From contig JAQWTK010000041.1 in assembly GCA_029242705.1 (NCBI GenBank), positions 1 through 38,601 of the forward strand: DNA of 38,601 nucleotides, given 5' to 3'. The DNA comes from Gammaproteobacteria bacterium. Its GTDB lineage: Bacteria; Pseudomonadota; Gammaproteobacteria; Pseudomonadales; Pseudohongiellaceae. The position numbers and the translations under genes are program-made. Positions 30,300 through 38,585 of the stretch are shown piece by piece; positions within the stretch are counted from its first letter, which is position 1, and the number at the start of each line of letters is the position of its first letter. The notes beneath the pieces were generated by a model. The model searched no databases, was not told the origin of the DNA, and saw only the letters and a program-made list of their open reading frames with translations.

Positions 30300-31652
30300 A
30301 TGAAATTTGTTTCTGTAATCATTCCTGTTCTAAACGAAGAAGAATTTTTAAAAGAGCGTCTTACGGCCTTGCAGTGGCTTCGCAACAAATACTCCGAAAT
30401 AATTATCGTTGACGGTGGTTCCTCAGACCACACCGCAAAAATTTCAGCACCTATGGCGGATACGTTTCTTTTTGCAAGAAAAGGAAGAGCTAATCAAATG
30501 AATGCCGGCGGTAAAAACGCGCGTGGGGAAATATTACTTTTTCTTCATAGTGATACTGTATTTTTAGAGAACTCTTTTGAAGAGTTACAGAAAAGAATTG
30601 CGACGATAGATATGTTTTGGGGTTGGTTCAATCTTAAATTTATCGATAGATCTCTTATTTACTCTCTATTAAGCAATTCGATGCGAATTCGATCTGGTCT
30701 TACGAAAATATGTACTGGGGATCAAACGCTATTTGTTAGTGCTAAATTATTCAATGATATTGGCGGTTTTCCAGACATCCCCTTAATGGAGGATATAGCA
30801 ATCAGTAAGATGCTTAAGAAGAAGTCGCCCCCAGTCTTTATTAGTAAACCAGTGTTTTCGTCAGTTAGAAGATGGGAGAGTGAAGGAGCGTTGAGGACAA
30901 TACTCACTATGTGGTGGCTTCGCTTTCAATATTGGGCGAGTGTTGACCCTAAACGTCTTGCGAATTCATATTACCCGCAGATTGATTTTTCTGTTAATGA
31001 CACAAATAAGAACCATCAATTATTTAAATTTCCTCAAATTAGTATTTTGTTATTTGCGCGTGCACCAGAGCTAGGAAAAGTCAAAACAAGATTAGAGTCC
31101 ACACTCGGGGCGGAAAAGGCTTTATCCCTTCATAAAGCAATGATTAATCGAATTTTTCAGCTGGCATCAAAAAACGGAATGGCTGAGTCAAAATTGTGGC
31201 TAACATCGAGCGACAATAAGGAAGTCTTTATAAAATTGTCTTCTGGGGATAGTGTGTTTAATCAACCAGAGGGAAATTTAGGAGAAAAGATGCTTTTTGC
31301 TATTGCCCAGACGTTAAATTTACCTAACATGAATGCAGCGATAGTTGTAGGTTGTGATTGTCCAAGTATTACCAAAGATTACTTGGATACTGCATTATCT
31401 CATTTAGATCAAGGAGCAAAGTTGGTGCTCGGTCCCGCAGAGGACGGGGGATATGTATTAATCGGTATGAATGCGGTATATCCCGAACTTTTTGAGGGAA
31501 TAAATTGGGGCTCAAGCGAAGTATTTGCCCAGACAGTTAAGAATGCAGAAGCTTTGGGAATAAATCATGTAAGTTTAGATCCATTGTGGGATGTAGATCG
31601 ACCGGAGGATCTACCTCGACTTCAAGAGCTTGTGCCTCCGCTTGATTGGTAG
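30300..31652 (+). CDS. Fusion of two rSAM-associated glycosyltransferase domains (TIGR04283 + TIGR04282 types)
   Basis: The 450-aa protein has two transferase domains usually encoded separately. Residues 1 to about 225 are a GT2-type transferase (VSVIIPVLNEEEFL, IIIVDGGSSDHT, GRANQMNAGGKNARGEILLFLHSDT, MEDIAISKML), the class found beside radical SAM/selenodomain proteins. After a linker of about 20 residues, residues 246-450 form a DUF2064 nucleotidyl-diphospho-sugar-like domain (LLFARAPELGKVKTRLE, VVGCDCPSI, GPAEDGGYVLIG, PLWDVDRPEDLPRL). No signal peptide is present. It starts 16 bp after the ArsS-like gene, so the two form one operon. A likely role is processing or glycosylating the ArsS-derived product; substrates are unknown. 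Confidence 0.87.
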   Translation: MKFVSVIIPVLNEEEFLKERLTALQWLRNKYSEIIIVDGGSSDHTAKISAPMADTFLFARKGRANQMNAGGKNARGEILLFLHSDTVFLENSFEELQKRIATIDMFWGWFNLKFIDRSLIYSLLSNSMRIRSGLTKICTGDQTLFVSAKLFNDIGGFPDIPLMEDIAISKMLKKKSPPVFISKPVFSSVRRWESEGALRTILTMWWLRFQYWASVDPKRLANSYYPQIDFSVNDTNKNHQLFKFPQISILLFARAPELGKVKTRLESTLGAEKALSLHKAMINRIFQLASKNGMAESKLWLTSSDNKEVFIKLSSGDSVFNQPEGNLGEKMLFAIAQTLNLPNMNAAIVVGCDCPSITKDYLDTALSHLDQGAKLVLGPAEDGGYVLIGMNAVYPELFEGINWGSSEVFAQTVKNAEALGINHVSLDPLWDVDRPEDLPRLQELVPPLDW

Positions 31653-31725
31653 ATTAGCTATCAGTAATGATTTTTGTAAATTTCTATATTTTACGATTTT
31701 TATCAAGAATATTAACCATTTTAGT

Positions 31726-31971
31726 TTATGGTTGGCCTTCTACTTCAGTCTCGAGAGCTAGCAATTTATCGGCCAATCTTTCGAAGTTTGCTTGAAAATC
31801 ACCTGCTATGATGAGGTTGTGTAATCTTACAAGTTTAGCTGCGTCGATATCTGGCAATTGGTTTATTTTGTTTTTTAATTCGGCAGTATTTGCCTTTAGC
31901 CATTTTGATAATTCTTGGTTTCTTCTATCGTCGAGCCGAATTGTTTTGTTAATTTCTTTTTTCTGTTTCAT
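31726..31971 (-). CDS. FlgM-like anti-sigma-28 factor
   Basis: A small 81-aa protein whose C-terminal half reads LPDIDAAKLVRLHNLI then AGDFQANFERLADKLLALE. That is the FlgM pattern (I/VDxxRVxxLxxxIxxGxYxxDxxxIAdkLL). FlgM holds FliA (sigma-28) inactive until it is exported through the completed flagellar hook. The N-terminus is basic (MKQKKEINKTIRLDD) and differs from the usual FlgM start, so this could be a divergent or repurposed anti-sigma protein. No flgN or flgA is adjacent; instead it is divergent from a FleQ-like regulator. A 9-base direct repeat lies in the upstream region. The start ATG lacks a clear ribosome site. Confidence 0.6.
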   Translation of the reverse strand: MKQKKEINKTIRLDDRRNQELSKWLKANTAELKNKINQLPDIDAAKLVRLHNLIIAGDFQANFERLADKLLALETEVEGQP

Positions 31972-31978
31972 GATTTAT

Positions 31979-32022
31979 ACAGCGTTATTCACTTAATTAA
32001 ATTTTTCAATGTAACAGCGTTA
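31979..32022. repeat. Direct repeat ACAGCGTTA upstream of the FlgM-like gene
   Basis: ACAGCGTTA occurs at 31979-31987 and again at 32014-32022, 35 bases apart start to start. It lies in the region between the FlgM-like and FleQ-like genes, just before the FlgM-like start. It may be a regulator-binding site; chance is not excluded. Confidence 0.4.
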
Positions 32023-32181
32023 AAATCAGGATTTTGAGATTTAGCCATATTTTTAATAAATGCATTACTCAAACAAAGTATCTAATAGATCGAAATAACG
32101 ATAGATTATTGATAAATAGCTAATTTTCTAGATACCACTAAGTCAATTTCGTCCCCCGCTAACCTACCATTTAGTATACAA

Positions 32182-32211
32182 TTAAGGTAACTCCATTGAG
32201 GAGTTTATAAT
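32182..32211 (+). promoter_or_regulatory. Candidate fleQ promoter with an inverted repeat between -35 and -10
   Basis: TATAAT at 32206-32211 is a perfect -10; TTAAGG (32182-32187) is a weak -35 with an 18-base spacer. The spacer contains a perfect inverted repeat AACTCC-ATTGA-GGAGTT (32189-32205). Its position would let a bound protein block RNA polymerase, so it is a plausible operator. Confidence 0.45.
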
Positions 32212-32249
32212 CAGGTTTAAGTTATAACGACTAGAGTAATAATATCTTT

Positions 32250-33809
32250 ATGCCAGGAAAAATTAAGATTCTGATAATTGATGATGACGAGACTTCACGG
32301 CGGGGTCTTGAGTCGATCATTATAGGTTTAGGTGAGGATTCTATCTCTCTAGCTACAAATGATTGGCATTCTGTGAAGGAAAGTTCCGTTGATGATGCTT
32401 CACGGGCTGCAATTGCCGTGATCGGAAAATGTAAATCCATCCCCCTTAACCGGCTGTTGGCGGATATCTATCGATGGGAATCTGGGGTTCCATTTATAGT
32501 TTTAGATTTCCAGTATGATTCAGACCTATTGTCCCCAGAGCTAATTACCCGTATTACAAAACTCAGAAGCGGTGAATTGAATCATCAGTCTTTTTCGGGT
32601 GCTCTCCGCAACGCTAAGCTCTTTAAGGAACATTACAATAGACTTCAAAGTGTTGAGGGTGGAAATGATTCTAATATGCTTGATGATCTTGCTGGTCAGA
32701 GTGAAGCCATTCAGCATGTGAGGAGAATGATGACACAAGTCTCAAACACGGAGGTGAGTGTTCTGATAACGGGTGAGTCTGGAACAGGAAAAGAAGTAGT
32801 AGCACGAAGTTTGCACTCCAGTTCTGTCAGAGCTGAAAAACCATTTATACCAATCAATTGTGGCGCTATTCCGATCGACCTTTTAGAAAGTGAACTCTTT
32901 GGTCATGAGATAGGTGCATTTACGGGCGCTATTTCCTCTCGTGCAGGACGTTTTGAGCTCGCGGATGGAGGAACATTATTTCTTGATGAAATTGGCGATA
33001 TGCCATTGAATATGCAAGTGAAGCTTTTGAGGGTACTACAAGAAAAAAGTTTTGAGAGAATTGGTGGCGATAAAACTATAAAAACTGATGTGCGAATTAT
33101 AGCTGCAACGCATAAAGACCTTGAAAATATGATTCTTAAGAAAGAGTTTCGCCAAGATTTGTATTATCGTATCAATGTTTTTCCCATTGACATGCCACCT
33201 TTGCGGGATAGAGCAGAAGATATACCACTATTAATTGAAGAATTGATTACTCTTATGGAAGCAGAAAAGCGGGGTTCAGTTCGCTTTAATTCTAGCGCTA
33301 TTTCTTCATTGTGTCTTCATTCTTGGCTTGGAAATGTTAGAGAATTAGCGAACTTAGTGGAGCGAATGTCTATTTTGTATCCTCATGGGATAGTAGGGAT
33401 AAACGAATTGCCCAGGGAATTCCAGCATATTGAAAAACATAGTCATGAAAAAGTTCTTACAAGCGAAAGGGACTTTAGCGAGCGACTTATCGATTTAAAA
33501 AGCGCTTCTATCTCTTCTGAGGGGAAGTTGGTAGAGCGATCTTTACTGCCTTTGTCGGGAATGGATTTAAAAGAATACCTGGCGAATTTAGAAAAAGCAT
33601 TGATTGAACAGGCTTTAGATTATAGTGGCGGTGTTGTAGCGCGAGCCGCTGATAGGCTTAGAATTAGACGGACTACCCTGGTTGAAAAAATGCGGAAATA
33701 TCAGTTGCAGAAAAAACATGAAGATCGTGGATACAAGACCACTAAAGACGTTTTTTCAGAAAAGGCGGACAATTCTGGCTCTGAAATAGAGCCGCGTCAA
33801 CTCAATTAA
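32250..33809 (+). CDS. fleQ: FleQ/FlrA-type sigma-54-dependent transcription activator
   Basis: Master flagellar/exopolysaccharide regulator family, 519 aa (P. aeruginosa FleQ 490). The N-terminal FleQ receiver-like domain (about 1-125) contains LIIDDDETSRRGLESII and GLGEDSI. The AAA+ domain has Walker A GESGTGKE (175-182), the sigma-54 contact loop GAFTGA (222-227), Walker B GGTLFLDEIGDM and RFNSSAISSLCLHSWLGNVREL. The helix-turn-helix GGVVARAADRLRIRRTTLVE starts near 460 and is almost identical to FleQ. In place of the LFRS c-di-GMP motif of FleQ there is MLDD (143-146), and the following Arg-Asn pair is Arg-Ser. A polar C-terminal tail of about 30 residues is added. No flagellar structural genes are nearby. 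Its end overlaps the convergent DUF3108 gene by 4 bp. Confidence 0.85.
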   Translation: MPGKIKILIIDDDETSRRGLESIIIGLGEDSISLATNDWHSVKESSVDDASRAAIAVIGKCKSIPLNRLLADIYRWESGVPFIVLDFQYDSDLLSPELITRITKLRSGELNHQSFSGALRNAKLFKEHYNRLQSVEGGNDSNMLDDLAGQSEAIQHVRRMMTQVSNTEVSVLITGESGTGKEVVARSLHSSSVRAEKPFIPINCGAIPIDLLESELFGHEIGAFTGAISSRAGRFELADGGTLFLDEIGDMPLNMQVKLLRVLQEKSFERIGGDKTIKTDVRIIAATHKDLENMILKKEFRQDLYYRINVFPIDMPPLRDRAEDIPLLIEELITLMEAEKRGSVRFNSSAISSLCLHSWLGNVRELANLVERMSILYPHGIVGINELPREFQHIEKHSHEKVLTSERDFSERLIDLKSASISSEGKLVERSLLPLSGMDLKEYLANLEKALIEQALDYSGGVVARAADRLRIRRTTLVEKMRKYQLQKKHEDRGYKTTKDVFSEKADNSGSEIEPRQLN

Positions 33810-34540
33810 TTTGAGCCTGCTATTGGGGTGCCGTTTAATGTTCCGCCTTGAATTTCTAGCATGATATTTATTCCAGAGCTCGTTGTTTGGCTCATTCTAA
33901 GCAGTATGCCATTCAAGTCGCTCGCTAACCAAAACGAAGTTTTTTGACGACTATCTTCCTCATAAATTCTTTCTACCTTGATGCTTTTAAAATCACCTAG
34001 AGGCGTAGTTATCTGTTCTTTTTCGAGAATACGATATTTATATTCGATGATTTTGTCTTTATCGATTACGTTGAAAGATAGCTGGGCCTTCTCTTTTGAG
34101 ATGTTGTCTTGGAGCACTACTTGGTGGCTTAGTTGATCAAAAGTATTGATCTTTAGATTAATGCTTGATATTTCATCTGAATTTTTGATCGTTGCTAGTC
34201 TTTTTCCCCAGTCATAGTCTATTGTCAATGAATCTTTCATTAATCCAGTTTGCAGAATACTATAATTAATAGGAGAGAAAGAATTTTGCAACGCTTTGAT
34301 CTCGCTGGTTTCGTTTACTGTGGCGACTATCTGGCCCGCGATATCGAGCTGCAAGTGGTTTGAAATCTGAAAAATGCCATCACCTACTAAGGTGAAGGAG
34401 CGCAGAGCCTTAGCTTCAATACCATTCGTGCTAGCTATATAGTGGATAGAATAAGATTCTATTCCATTTCCGAAAACCCTGCTAAAAAACACGATACTTG
34501 TTAAGACTAAAAACAGTTTAATTGTCAAAATTTTCATCAA
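33806..34540 (-). CDS. DUF3108 periplasmic protein
   Basis: The 244-aa protein has an N-terminal signal peptide (KILTIKLFLVLTSIVFFS, cleavage about residue 24) and a beta-rich DUF3108 domain (YSIHYIASTNGIEAKALRSFTL, NHLQLDIAGQIVA, RIYEEDSRQKTSFWLASDLN, LLRMSQTTSSG). Its function is unknown. DUF3108 genes commonly follow purN in gammaproteobacteria, as here; the ATG overlaps the purN stop by 4 bp, indicating translational coupling. It is convergent with fleQ. Confidence 0.85.
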   Translation of the reverse strand: MMKILTIKLFLVLTSIVFFSRVFGNGIESYSIHYIASTNGIEAKALRSFTLVGDGIFQISNHLQLDIAGQIVATVNETSEIKALQNSFSPINYSILQTGLMKDSLTIDYDWGKRLATIKNSDEISSINLKINTFDQLSHQVVLQDNISKEKAQLSFNVIDKDKIIEYKYRILEKEQITTPLGDFKSIKVERIYEEDSRQKTSFWLASDLNGILLRMSQTTSSGINIMLEIQGGTLNGTPIAGSN

Positions 34541-35172
34541 TTTGTCGTGCTGCCATTAGGAGATAATACTCTTTGGTCCAATAATACTTTATCATTCTCT
34601 AGTTTTAGGCGACCGCTGGCAAACCAACTAACGACTTGTGGGTAAAGGATATGTTCCTTTTCGAGTATTTTTACAGCGAGTGTCTTTGCGGTATCACTTG
34701 GGTTGATCAATATAGAGTCCTGCGCGATTATTGGGCCACAGTCCAAGTCTTCCGTGACGAAATGCACAGTTGCACCATGTTTCTTATCTCCTGCGTCTAA
34801 AGCACGTTGGTGAGTATTAGTCCCTGGATACTTTGGCAAAAGTGATGGGTGAATATTTAAAATGCGATTTTTGAACCTGCGGACAAACTCTGCACCAAGA
34901 ATTCTCATAAAACCTGCTAATACAATTAAATCTGGATTTATTTTGTCGATAGTTGAGCTTAAAGCACGATCAAATTCTTCCCTAGAACCGAAAGATGGAT
35001 GTTCTATAACTTTACTGGGGATTTTATGTTTCTTCGCTCTTTCAAGACCAAAAACGCCGGGTTTATTTGAAACTACCATTTCTATGTTAAAACCTGATTT
35101 TGGGGCTGCGTCTATTAAAGCTTGAAGATTTGTTCCGCTTCCAGATATGAGGATAACAACGCGGCAGGTCAT
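34537..35172 (-). CDS. purN: Phosphoribosylglycinamide formyltransferase
   Basis: Third step of purine synthesis: transfers formyl from 10-formyl-tetrahydrofolate to GAR. It has 211 aa (E. coli 212). Motifs are VVILISGSGTNLQALIDA, VVSNKPGVFGLERA, LAGFMRILG, the catalytic Asn-His in LNIHPSLLPKYPG and the Asp in EDLDCGPIIAQ. It lies 37 bp after purM on the same strand, the usual purMN operon. Confidence 0.97.
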   Translation of the reverse strand: MTCRVVILISGSGTNLQALIDAAPKSGFNIEMVVSNKPGVFGLERAKKHKIPSKVIEHPSFGSREEFDRALSSTIDKINPDLIVLAGFMRILGAEFVRRFKNRILNIHPSLLPKYPGTNTHQRALDAGDKKHGATVHFVTEDLDCGPIIAQDSILINPSDTAKTLAVKILEKEHILYPQVVSWFASGRLKLENDKVLLDQRVLSPNGSTTN

Positions 35173-35209
35173 ATTTTATAGCCCAAAAATATTATGGAAA
35201 TAAACAGAA

Positions 35210-36274
35210 TTAAACCAATGTAATAGCATTTTTCCCCTTTGGTCTTTCGATTATTTTTCCTATGGTGGTCGCTTCAATTAAATTCTTTGCTAAAATTTCT
35301 AAAGCGATACTTGTATCTTCAGACGCAATGCAAATTATCATTCCTATCCCGCAATTGAAGGTTCGGTGCATTTCGTAATCTTCTATATTCCCTAAATCTT
35401 GAAGCCAAGAAAATATTGGTGGTAGCTCCCAGCTCGATAATTCTATTCTTGCTTGAGTATTTTCTGGAAGAACCCTGGGAATATTTTCAATAAGGCCTCC
35501 ACCGGTAATATGGGCTACTGCGTGAACGTTTATGTTTTCTAATAAGTTATTAAGTGCTTTAACATATATAAGCGTGGGAGAAAGTAATGTTTCTCCAATA
35601 GTTGAATTGCCAAAGGTTCCTTGAATATCAATCTTATTGACTTTTATGATTTTACGAATTAGAGAATAACCATTCGAATGAGGGCCCGAAGAATGGAGTC
35701 CTATTAGTGTATCTCCTGCTGAGACTCTAGACTGGTCAATTATTTTTGTTTTTTCAACAACTCCGACTGCGAAACCGGCAAGGTCATAATCTTCCCCATG
35801 GTACATTCCTGGCATTTCTGCTGTTTCTCCACCGATCAATGCGCAGCCGGCTTGGTCACATCCTTCGCCTATGCCTTTGATTACTAATTGTGCATTACCA
35901 ACGTCTAGTCTTCCAGTTGCATAATAATCAAGAAAAAACAATGGTTCGGCGCCGCAAACAATTAGATCGTTGACACACATTGCGACTAAATCGATGCCAA
36001 TGGTTTCATGCTGATTCATTGCCATGGCGAGTTTTAGTTTCGTACCTACACCATCTGTAGCTGATACGAGAACAGGATGGTCGTATTTTTTGGGGATTTC
36101 ACAAAGCCCCCCAAAACCGCCTAGGTCAGATAATACTTCGGGCCTGGATGTTCGCTTAGTTATGTGCTTAATTTGATCAACTAAGCGATTGCCTGCTGCT
36201 ACATTAACGCCCGCTTCTCTATAGTTTAAAGGTGTGCTCTTACTTTGAATTTTTGGATCTTTTTTGAGACTCAT
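35210..36274 (-). CDS. purM: Phosphoribosylformylglycinamidine cyclo-ligase
   Basis: Fifth step of purine synthesis: ATP-dependent closure of FGAM to aminoimidazole ribotide. It has 354 aa (E. coli 345). Motifs are [80 protein letters not shown] and [14 protein letters not shown]. It is the first gene of purM-purN-DUF3108 and is divergent from the DUF2066 gene across 151 bp. No obvious PurR operator was seen in that gap. Confidence 0.98.
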   Translation of the reverse strand: MSLKKDPKIQSKSTPLNYREAGVNVAAGNRLVDQIKHITKRTSRPEVLSDLGGFGGLCEIPKKYDHPVLVSATDGVGTKLKLAMAMNQHETIGIDLVAMCVNDLIVCGAEPLFFLDYYATGRLDVGNAQLVIKGIGEGCDQAGCALIGGETAEMPGMYHGEDYDLAGFAVGVVEKTKIIDQSRVSAGDTLIGLHSSGPHSNGYSLIRKIIKVNKIDIQGTFGNSTIGETLLSPTLIYVKALNNLLENINVHAVAHITGGGLIENIPRVLPENTQARIELSSWELPPIFSWLQDLGNIEDYEMHRTFNCGIGMIICIASEDTSIALEILAKNLIEATTIGKIIERPKGKNAITLV

Positions 36275-36425
36275 TCAGTTGCGTCCAGTTAACCTGTATC
36301 GTGTTTAATGAAGAGAATGTTAACAAGAAGAACTATGTGAGTCAGTGCTAATCTCATGTATTTATGCATGGGAGCTAGATTTAAAGTAATATCTTATTAG
36401 CATGTTCTCTAAATAATTTAAAAAA

Positions 36426-37511
36426 ATGAAAATTGCTCTTCTCTCAATCTTAATATTTTGTATAACTCAGACGTCCTATGGACTGCAAGTAGATGGACTC
36501 TACGAACACAGAGTGGCTGTGGCTAACGAAAGTGATTCGGAACGCGATCGTGCTTTTGAAGAAGCTTTTAGGGCGGTAATTCTCAAAGTAACTGGAGCAA
36601 TTCGTTGGTTAGATCATCCAGGTATCGAGCAAGCAGTAAAGAGCGCACAAAGTTACGTAGAATCAATAAGCTACGTGAGTGAATCTCGAGATTTTTTATC
36701 GCCAGGGCAAAACGATAATCTCTTGTCGAATACAGAGCAGCGATATATTGAGGTTAGTTTTGCAGATTCATTGGTGCAAGAATTACTTGCCGAAATAGGC
36801 GTGCCAGTATGGAATAGCAATAGACCGAGTGTTTTAGTCTGGATGGTTCTTCAGAATAGTCTTGGTGAGCGCGAGGTACTGACGTCTGATACAAACCCGC
36901 AAATTATTGCTTATATTCAGTCTTTCGCAGAGGGTCGGGGAATTCCAATAATCTTTCCAGTGCTTGATTTTGAAGATCGGCAAAATTTATCGGAAGATGA
37001 TATTTGGGGTTTCGATGAAAGAAAAATAATTGAAGCGAGTGAGCGCTATGGTGCAGATAGCATCCTTTCCGGGAGGCTGCACTTTACTGCTAGCGGCGAT
37101 TTGGTTGGCTTGTGGCAATTCATCTTTCAAGATGAGGCGAGTATATTTGATGGATTTGACGAAAACCTTGAGGCTTATTTGCATGCGCCTCTTGATCGAG
37201 TTACTAATCAGTTGGCTAGCTATTTTGGCATAATCCCCGCAGCCGGCGCTCAGCAGACAGTTCGTTTGAGAGTAGAAGGGATTCAAGACTTTACCATTTA
37301 TTCTATGTTAATCAATTACTTAGCGAATTTAGGTTTGGTGGATAATGTTAGTCCGGTTTTATTAGATGGAGAGCGCTTGGATTTGGAATTAGTTCTTGTA
37401 GGCGATTCGGCTCAGCTTTATGAAATTATTGCTTTGGATCGAGATCTGTTGCCAATTGAGAGCTCACAGATCGGTGGTCGTGGTGTTTTGCACTATAGGT
37501 GGACTCGCTAA
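36426..37511 (+). CDS. DUF2066 periplasmic protein
   Basis: The 361-aa protein has a signal peptide (MKIALLSILIFCITQTSYG, likely cleaved after residue 19). The DUF2066 N-terminus follows: LQVDGLYEHRVAVANES, then RDRAFEEAFRAVILKVTGA. The C-terminal part has VRLRVEGIQDFTIYSMLINY, also typical. Function is unknown. In gammaproteobacteria DUF2066 genes lie between purM and hda, as here. hda starts 3 bp after its stop, so they are one operon. Confidence 0.87.
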   Translation: MKIALLSILIFCITQTSYGLQVDGLYEHRVAVANESDSERDRAFEEAFRAVILKVTGAIRWLDHPGIEQAVKSAQSYVESISYVSESRDFLSPGQNDNLLSNTEQRYIEVSFADSLVQELLAEIGVPVWNSNRPSVLVWMVLQNSLGEREVLTSDTNPQIIAYIQSFAEGRGIPIIFPVLDFEDRQNLSEDDIWGFDERKIIEASERYGADSILSGRLHFTASGDLVGLWQFIFQDEASIFDGFDENLEAYLHAPLDRVTNQLASYFGIIPAAGAQQTVRLRVEGIQDFTIYSMLINYLANLGLVDNVSPVLLDGERLDLELVLVGDSAQLYEIIALDRDLLPIESSQIGGRGVLHYRWTR

Positions 37512-37514
37512 CAA

Positions 37515-38207
37515 ATGACATTAAAAAATTCTGCTCAACTTACTTTAAGTTTAAAGTTAGAAGATGAGGCAAATTTTGAAAACTTCATCGACTTTGGTCT
37601 TAATGCTGAGATTTTGAGTGAGCTAAAAGGTAAAGCTCCTATGATTTTCTTGTGGAGTGCTGTAGGTGCGGGGCGCACCCATCTTCTTCAGTCCGTTTGT
37701 CACAGAGCAATAATGAGAAAAGAACCCTCGATTTATGTTCCTCTATCAAACACTGAAAATTTTTCGCCAGAAGTCCTTCTAGGAATCGATGCAATAAATA
37801 CTATTTGTCTTGACGATATTCATACTATCCAGCAGAAGCCTGATTGGGAGGACGCTCTCTTTACACTTTATAATAAGGTTATTCGCTCTGAATCTAGACT
37901 TATAATCAGCGCTAACCAGTCTCCGCAGGAATTGAAATTAACGTTAGCAGACTTGCAGTCAAGACTTTCCGCTTTACCGGTGTTCAAGCTTTCCAAATTA
38001 GATGATAAAGGCCAAATGGCTGTTCTTAGACACCGAGCTAACAGTCGAGGTATCGCTCTTAACGATAGTGTAGCGGAGTTTATTTTAAGGCGAGCAAAGC
38101 GCAGTACGCACGATATTATTAGTGTATTAGATGTGTTGGATACAATTTCGTTAAAAGAAAAACGACGTATTACGATCCCGCTAATAAAAGAAGCCATGAA
38201 TTGGTAA
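37515..38207 (+). CDS. hda: Hda, DnaA-homologous regulatory inactivator
   Basis: Short AAA+ protein that, bound to the beta clamp, stimulates ATP hydrolysis on DnaA to prevent over-initiation. It has 230 aa (E. coli 233). The N-terminal clamp-binding motif is QLTLSL in SAQLTLSLKL. The P-loop is GAGRTHLL, the Walker B region is TICLDDIHTI, the Box VII arginine is in DLQSRLSA, and the sensor II part is in the C-terminal helices. It follows DUF2066 by 3 bp. Confidence 0.94.
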   Translation: MTLKNSAQLTLSLKLEDEANFENFIDFGLNAEILSELKGKAPMIFLWSAVGAGRTHLLQSVCHRAIMRKEPSIYVPLSNTENFSPEVLLGIDAINTICLDDIHTIQQKPDWEDALFTLYNKVIRSESRLIISANQSPQELKLTLADLQSRLSALPVFKLSKLDDKGQMAVLRHRANSRGIALNDSVAEFILRRAKRSTHDIISVLDVLDTISLKEKRRITIPLIKEAMNW

Positions 38208-38222
38208 AAATACCTTAGAGAT

Positions 38223-38585
38223 TCATTTAAGTAATTTTTGGTTGTTCCGAATATACAGAACTAGGCTTATAAAAAGTCCGCTGCTTAATAGTGTTTCGGT
38301 TAAACCCAGAACTAGCCTTCCTGTTTGTGAGGTGACTAGGATGCCATGTGTAAAATATATAAGTGATATAAAGCTTAGCCAAATCATTGATCGTAAATGC
38401 CGCCTATGTAATCCAAAACAAAAAACGAGGAGAGGCATTATTTGAATTAACCAAATTATAATTTTTGACGGTGTGGTTATGGGAGTAATTAAAAAACTGG
38501 AATACAAAAATACAAGTAGCAGGCAATAGAAAAAAATAAGTGCTAGACGGTGACTAACTGAAAGAATTGAAGTTCTATACATCAT
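38223..38585 (-). CDS. DUF2069 small membrane protein
   Basis: The 120-aa protein has about four hydrophobic helices (LALIFFYCLLLVFLYSSFL; IIIWLIQIMPLLVFCFGL; MIWLSFISLIYFTHGILV; TLLSSGLFISLVLYI). The LHRRHLRSMIWLSFISLIYF and TETLLSS elements are typical of DUF2069. Function is unknown. It is convergent with hda, 15 bp apart. The start ATG lies 16 bases from the window end, so a longer N-terminus cannot be excluded. Confidence 0.8.
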   Translation of the reverse strand: MMYRTSILSVSHRLALIFFYCLLLVFLYSSFLITPITTPSKIIIWLIQIMPLLVFCFGLHRRHLRSMIWLSFISLIYFTHGILVTSQTGRLVLGLTETLLSSGLFISLVLYIRNNQKLLK

